A DNA stretch of 13,519 bases from Nitrospinota bacterium (GTDB lineage: Bacteria > Nitrospinota_A > UBA7883 > JADGGD01): the NCBI GenBank assembly GCA_015229165.1, contig JADGCD010000039.1, positions 1 to 13,519 on the forward strand, in the 5' to 3' direction. The position numbers were made by a program, and so were the translations under genes. Below, piece after piece: positions 13,130 to 13,519 of this stretch. Every line of letters starts with the position of its first letter. Position 1 is the first letter of the stretch. The notes beneath the pieces were generated by a model. That model was not told the DNA's origin. It saw only the letters and a program-made list of their open reading frames with translations, and ran no database searches.

Positions 13130-13519
13130 ATGCGCGCCATCGACCGGTACACCGCTCCCGACGCGCCGCTGGCCTTCGACCGGGCCGGTATCCTGACCGC
13201 CGCCCGGTTTCTGGGACAGGCGGTGGCGCTGGCTGACCGGCTCCCCGACCGGGCCTTCGCCGTCAACCTCTGCGCCGACCGCCGCTCCTTCATGTCCGGG
13301 TTCGTGGCCGCCATGATCCGGCGGCAGACCACCCTGCTTCCGGGCGACACGGCGCCGGAGACGCTGGCCCTGCTGGCGGCCCGCTATCCCTCGTCCCATT
13401 ACCTGTACGACGACCCCCTCCCCCTTCCCGACGGGGCGACGGCCACAAGAATCGACCCCGCCGCCGACGCCGCCGACCGCGACCCGGCCGACGCCCCCGC
13501 CTTCGACCCGGCCTTCGTC
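13130..13519 (+). CDS. APE-type AMP-ligase (acyl-adenylating enzyme), N-terminal part
   Basis: Only the first 130 residues are present; the frame is open to the window edge. The sequence resembles the N-terminus of the adenylate-forming ligases of aryl-polyene loci, with AVNLCADRRSFMSGFVAAMIRRQ and TLLPGDTAPETLALLAARYP; these enzymes activate the starter acid (for example 4-hydroxybenzoate or cinnamate-type) or load the ACP. The ATP-binding core motifs (such as the P-loop TSGTTG-like segment) lie beyond the window, so catalysis cannot be confirmed. The ATG at 13130 is preceded by GGGAG at 13114-13118, and the gene follows the ACP by 25 bp on the same strand. The last visible stretch is rich in Asp/Ala/Pro repeats (DPAADAADRDPADAPAF). 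The call is likely, from family recollection and context. Confidence 0.8.
   Translation, partial: MRAIDRYTAPDAPLAFDRAGILTAARFLGQAVALADRLPDRAFAVNLCADRRSFMSGFVAAMIRRQTTLLPGDTAPETLALLAARYPSSHYLYDDPLPLPDGATATRIDPAADAADRDPADAPAFDPAFV

Overview
The window is about 13.5 kb of GC-rich DNA from a Gram-negative bacterium, most likely a proteobacterium. The evidence is two lipoprotein signal peptides, a MipA/OmpV-type outer-membrane barrel, a sigma-54 enhancer-binding protein of the FleQ/FlrA kind, an RhlE-type DEAD-box helicase and the start of an aryl-polyene (APE) type biosynthetic locus. I cannot name the genus. I see no rRNA, tRNA, CRISPR array, insertion sequence or clear horizontal-transfer scar.

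Left part (1-6.4 kb): a non-coding, relatively AT-rich leader with a perfect 10-bp inverted repeat and a sigma-70-like promoter precedes a receiver-less sigma-54 activator (448-1725). It is followed by a lipoprotein alpha-carbonic anhydrase (1955-2755) closed by a strong hairpin terminator, and a small unrecognised membrane protein (2969-3265). On the minus strand come an RRM RNA-binding protein (4929-5195) and rhlE (3453-4835), each with its own terminator. Both are RNA-remodelling genes of the kind linked to cold adaptation, and the RRM gene seems to have a long U-rich leader. A MipA/OmpV-family outer-membrane protein (5507-6355) lies on the plus strand.

Middle (6.5-8.4 kb): a 647-residue lipoprotein on the minus strand combines an Fn3-like module, a short Cys/Asp-rich motif, two tandem repeats and a C-terminal SUMF1/FGE-like domain that lacks the catalytic cysteine pair of true formylglycine-generating enzymes.

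Right part (8.6 kb to the end): this is the most interesting region. A flavoprotein with both halogenase signature motifs (WxWxIP and FxxPxxSxG) is translationally coupled by an ATGA overlap to a COG4648-type polytopic membrane protein. Divergent to this pair is a radical SAM enzyme (CxxxCxxC) with a B12-binding-like N-terminal domain. A DUF218/YdcF-type protein converges on it. Divergent again, an APE-type acyl carrier protein is followed by the N-terminus of an APE-type AMP-ligase that runs off the window. COG4648 protein, ACP and AMP-ligase are typical partners in APE (xanthomonadin/flexirubin-like) pigment clusters, so this looks like one end of an aryl-polyene locus, here split over several transcription units. 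The halogenase-like flavoenzyme and the radical SAM enzyme are plausible tailoring enzymes. Promoter calls are by eye; the APE assignment rests on remembered family signatures, not on a search.
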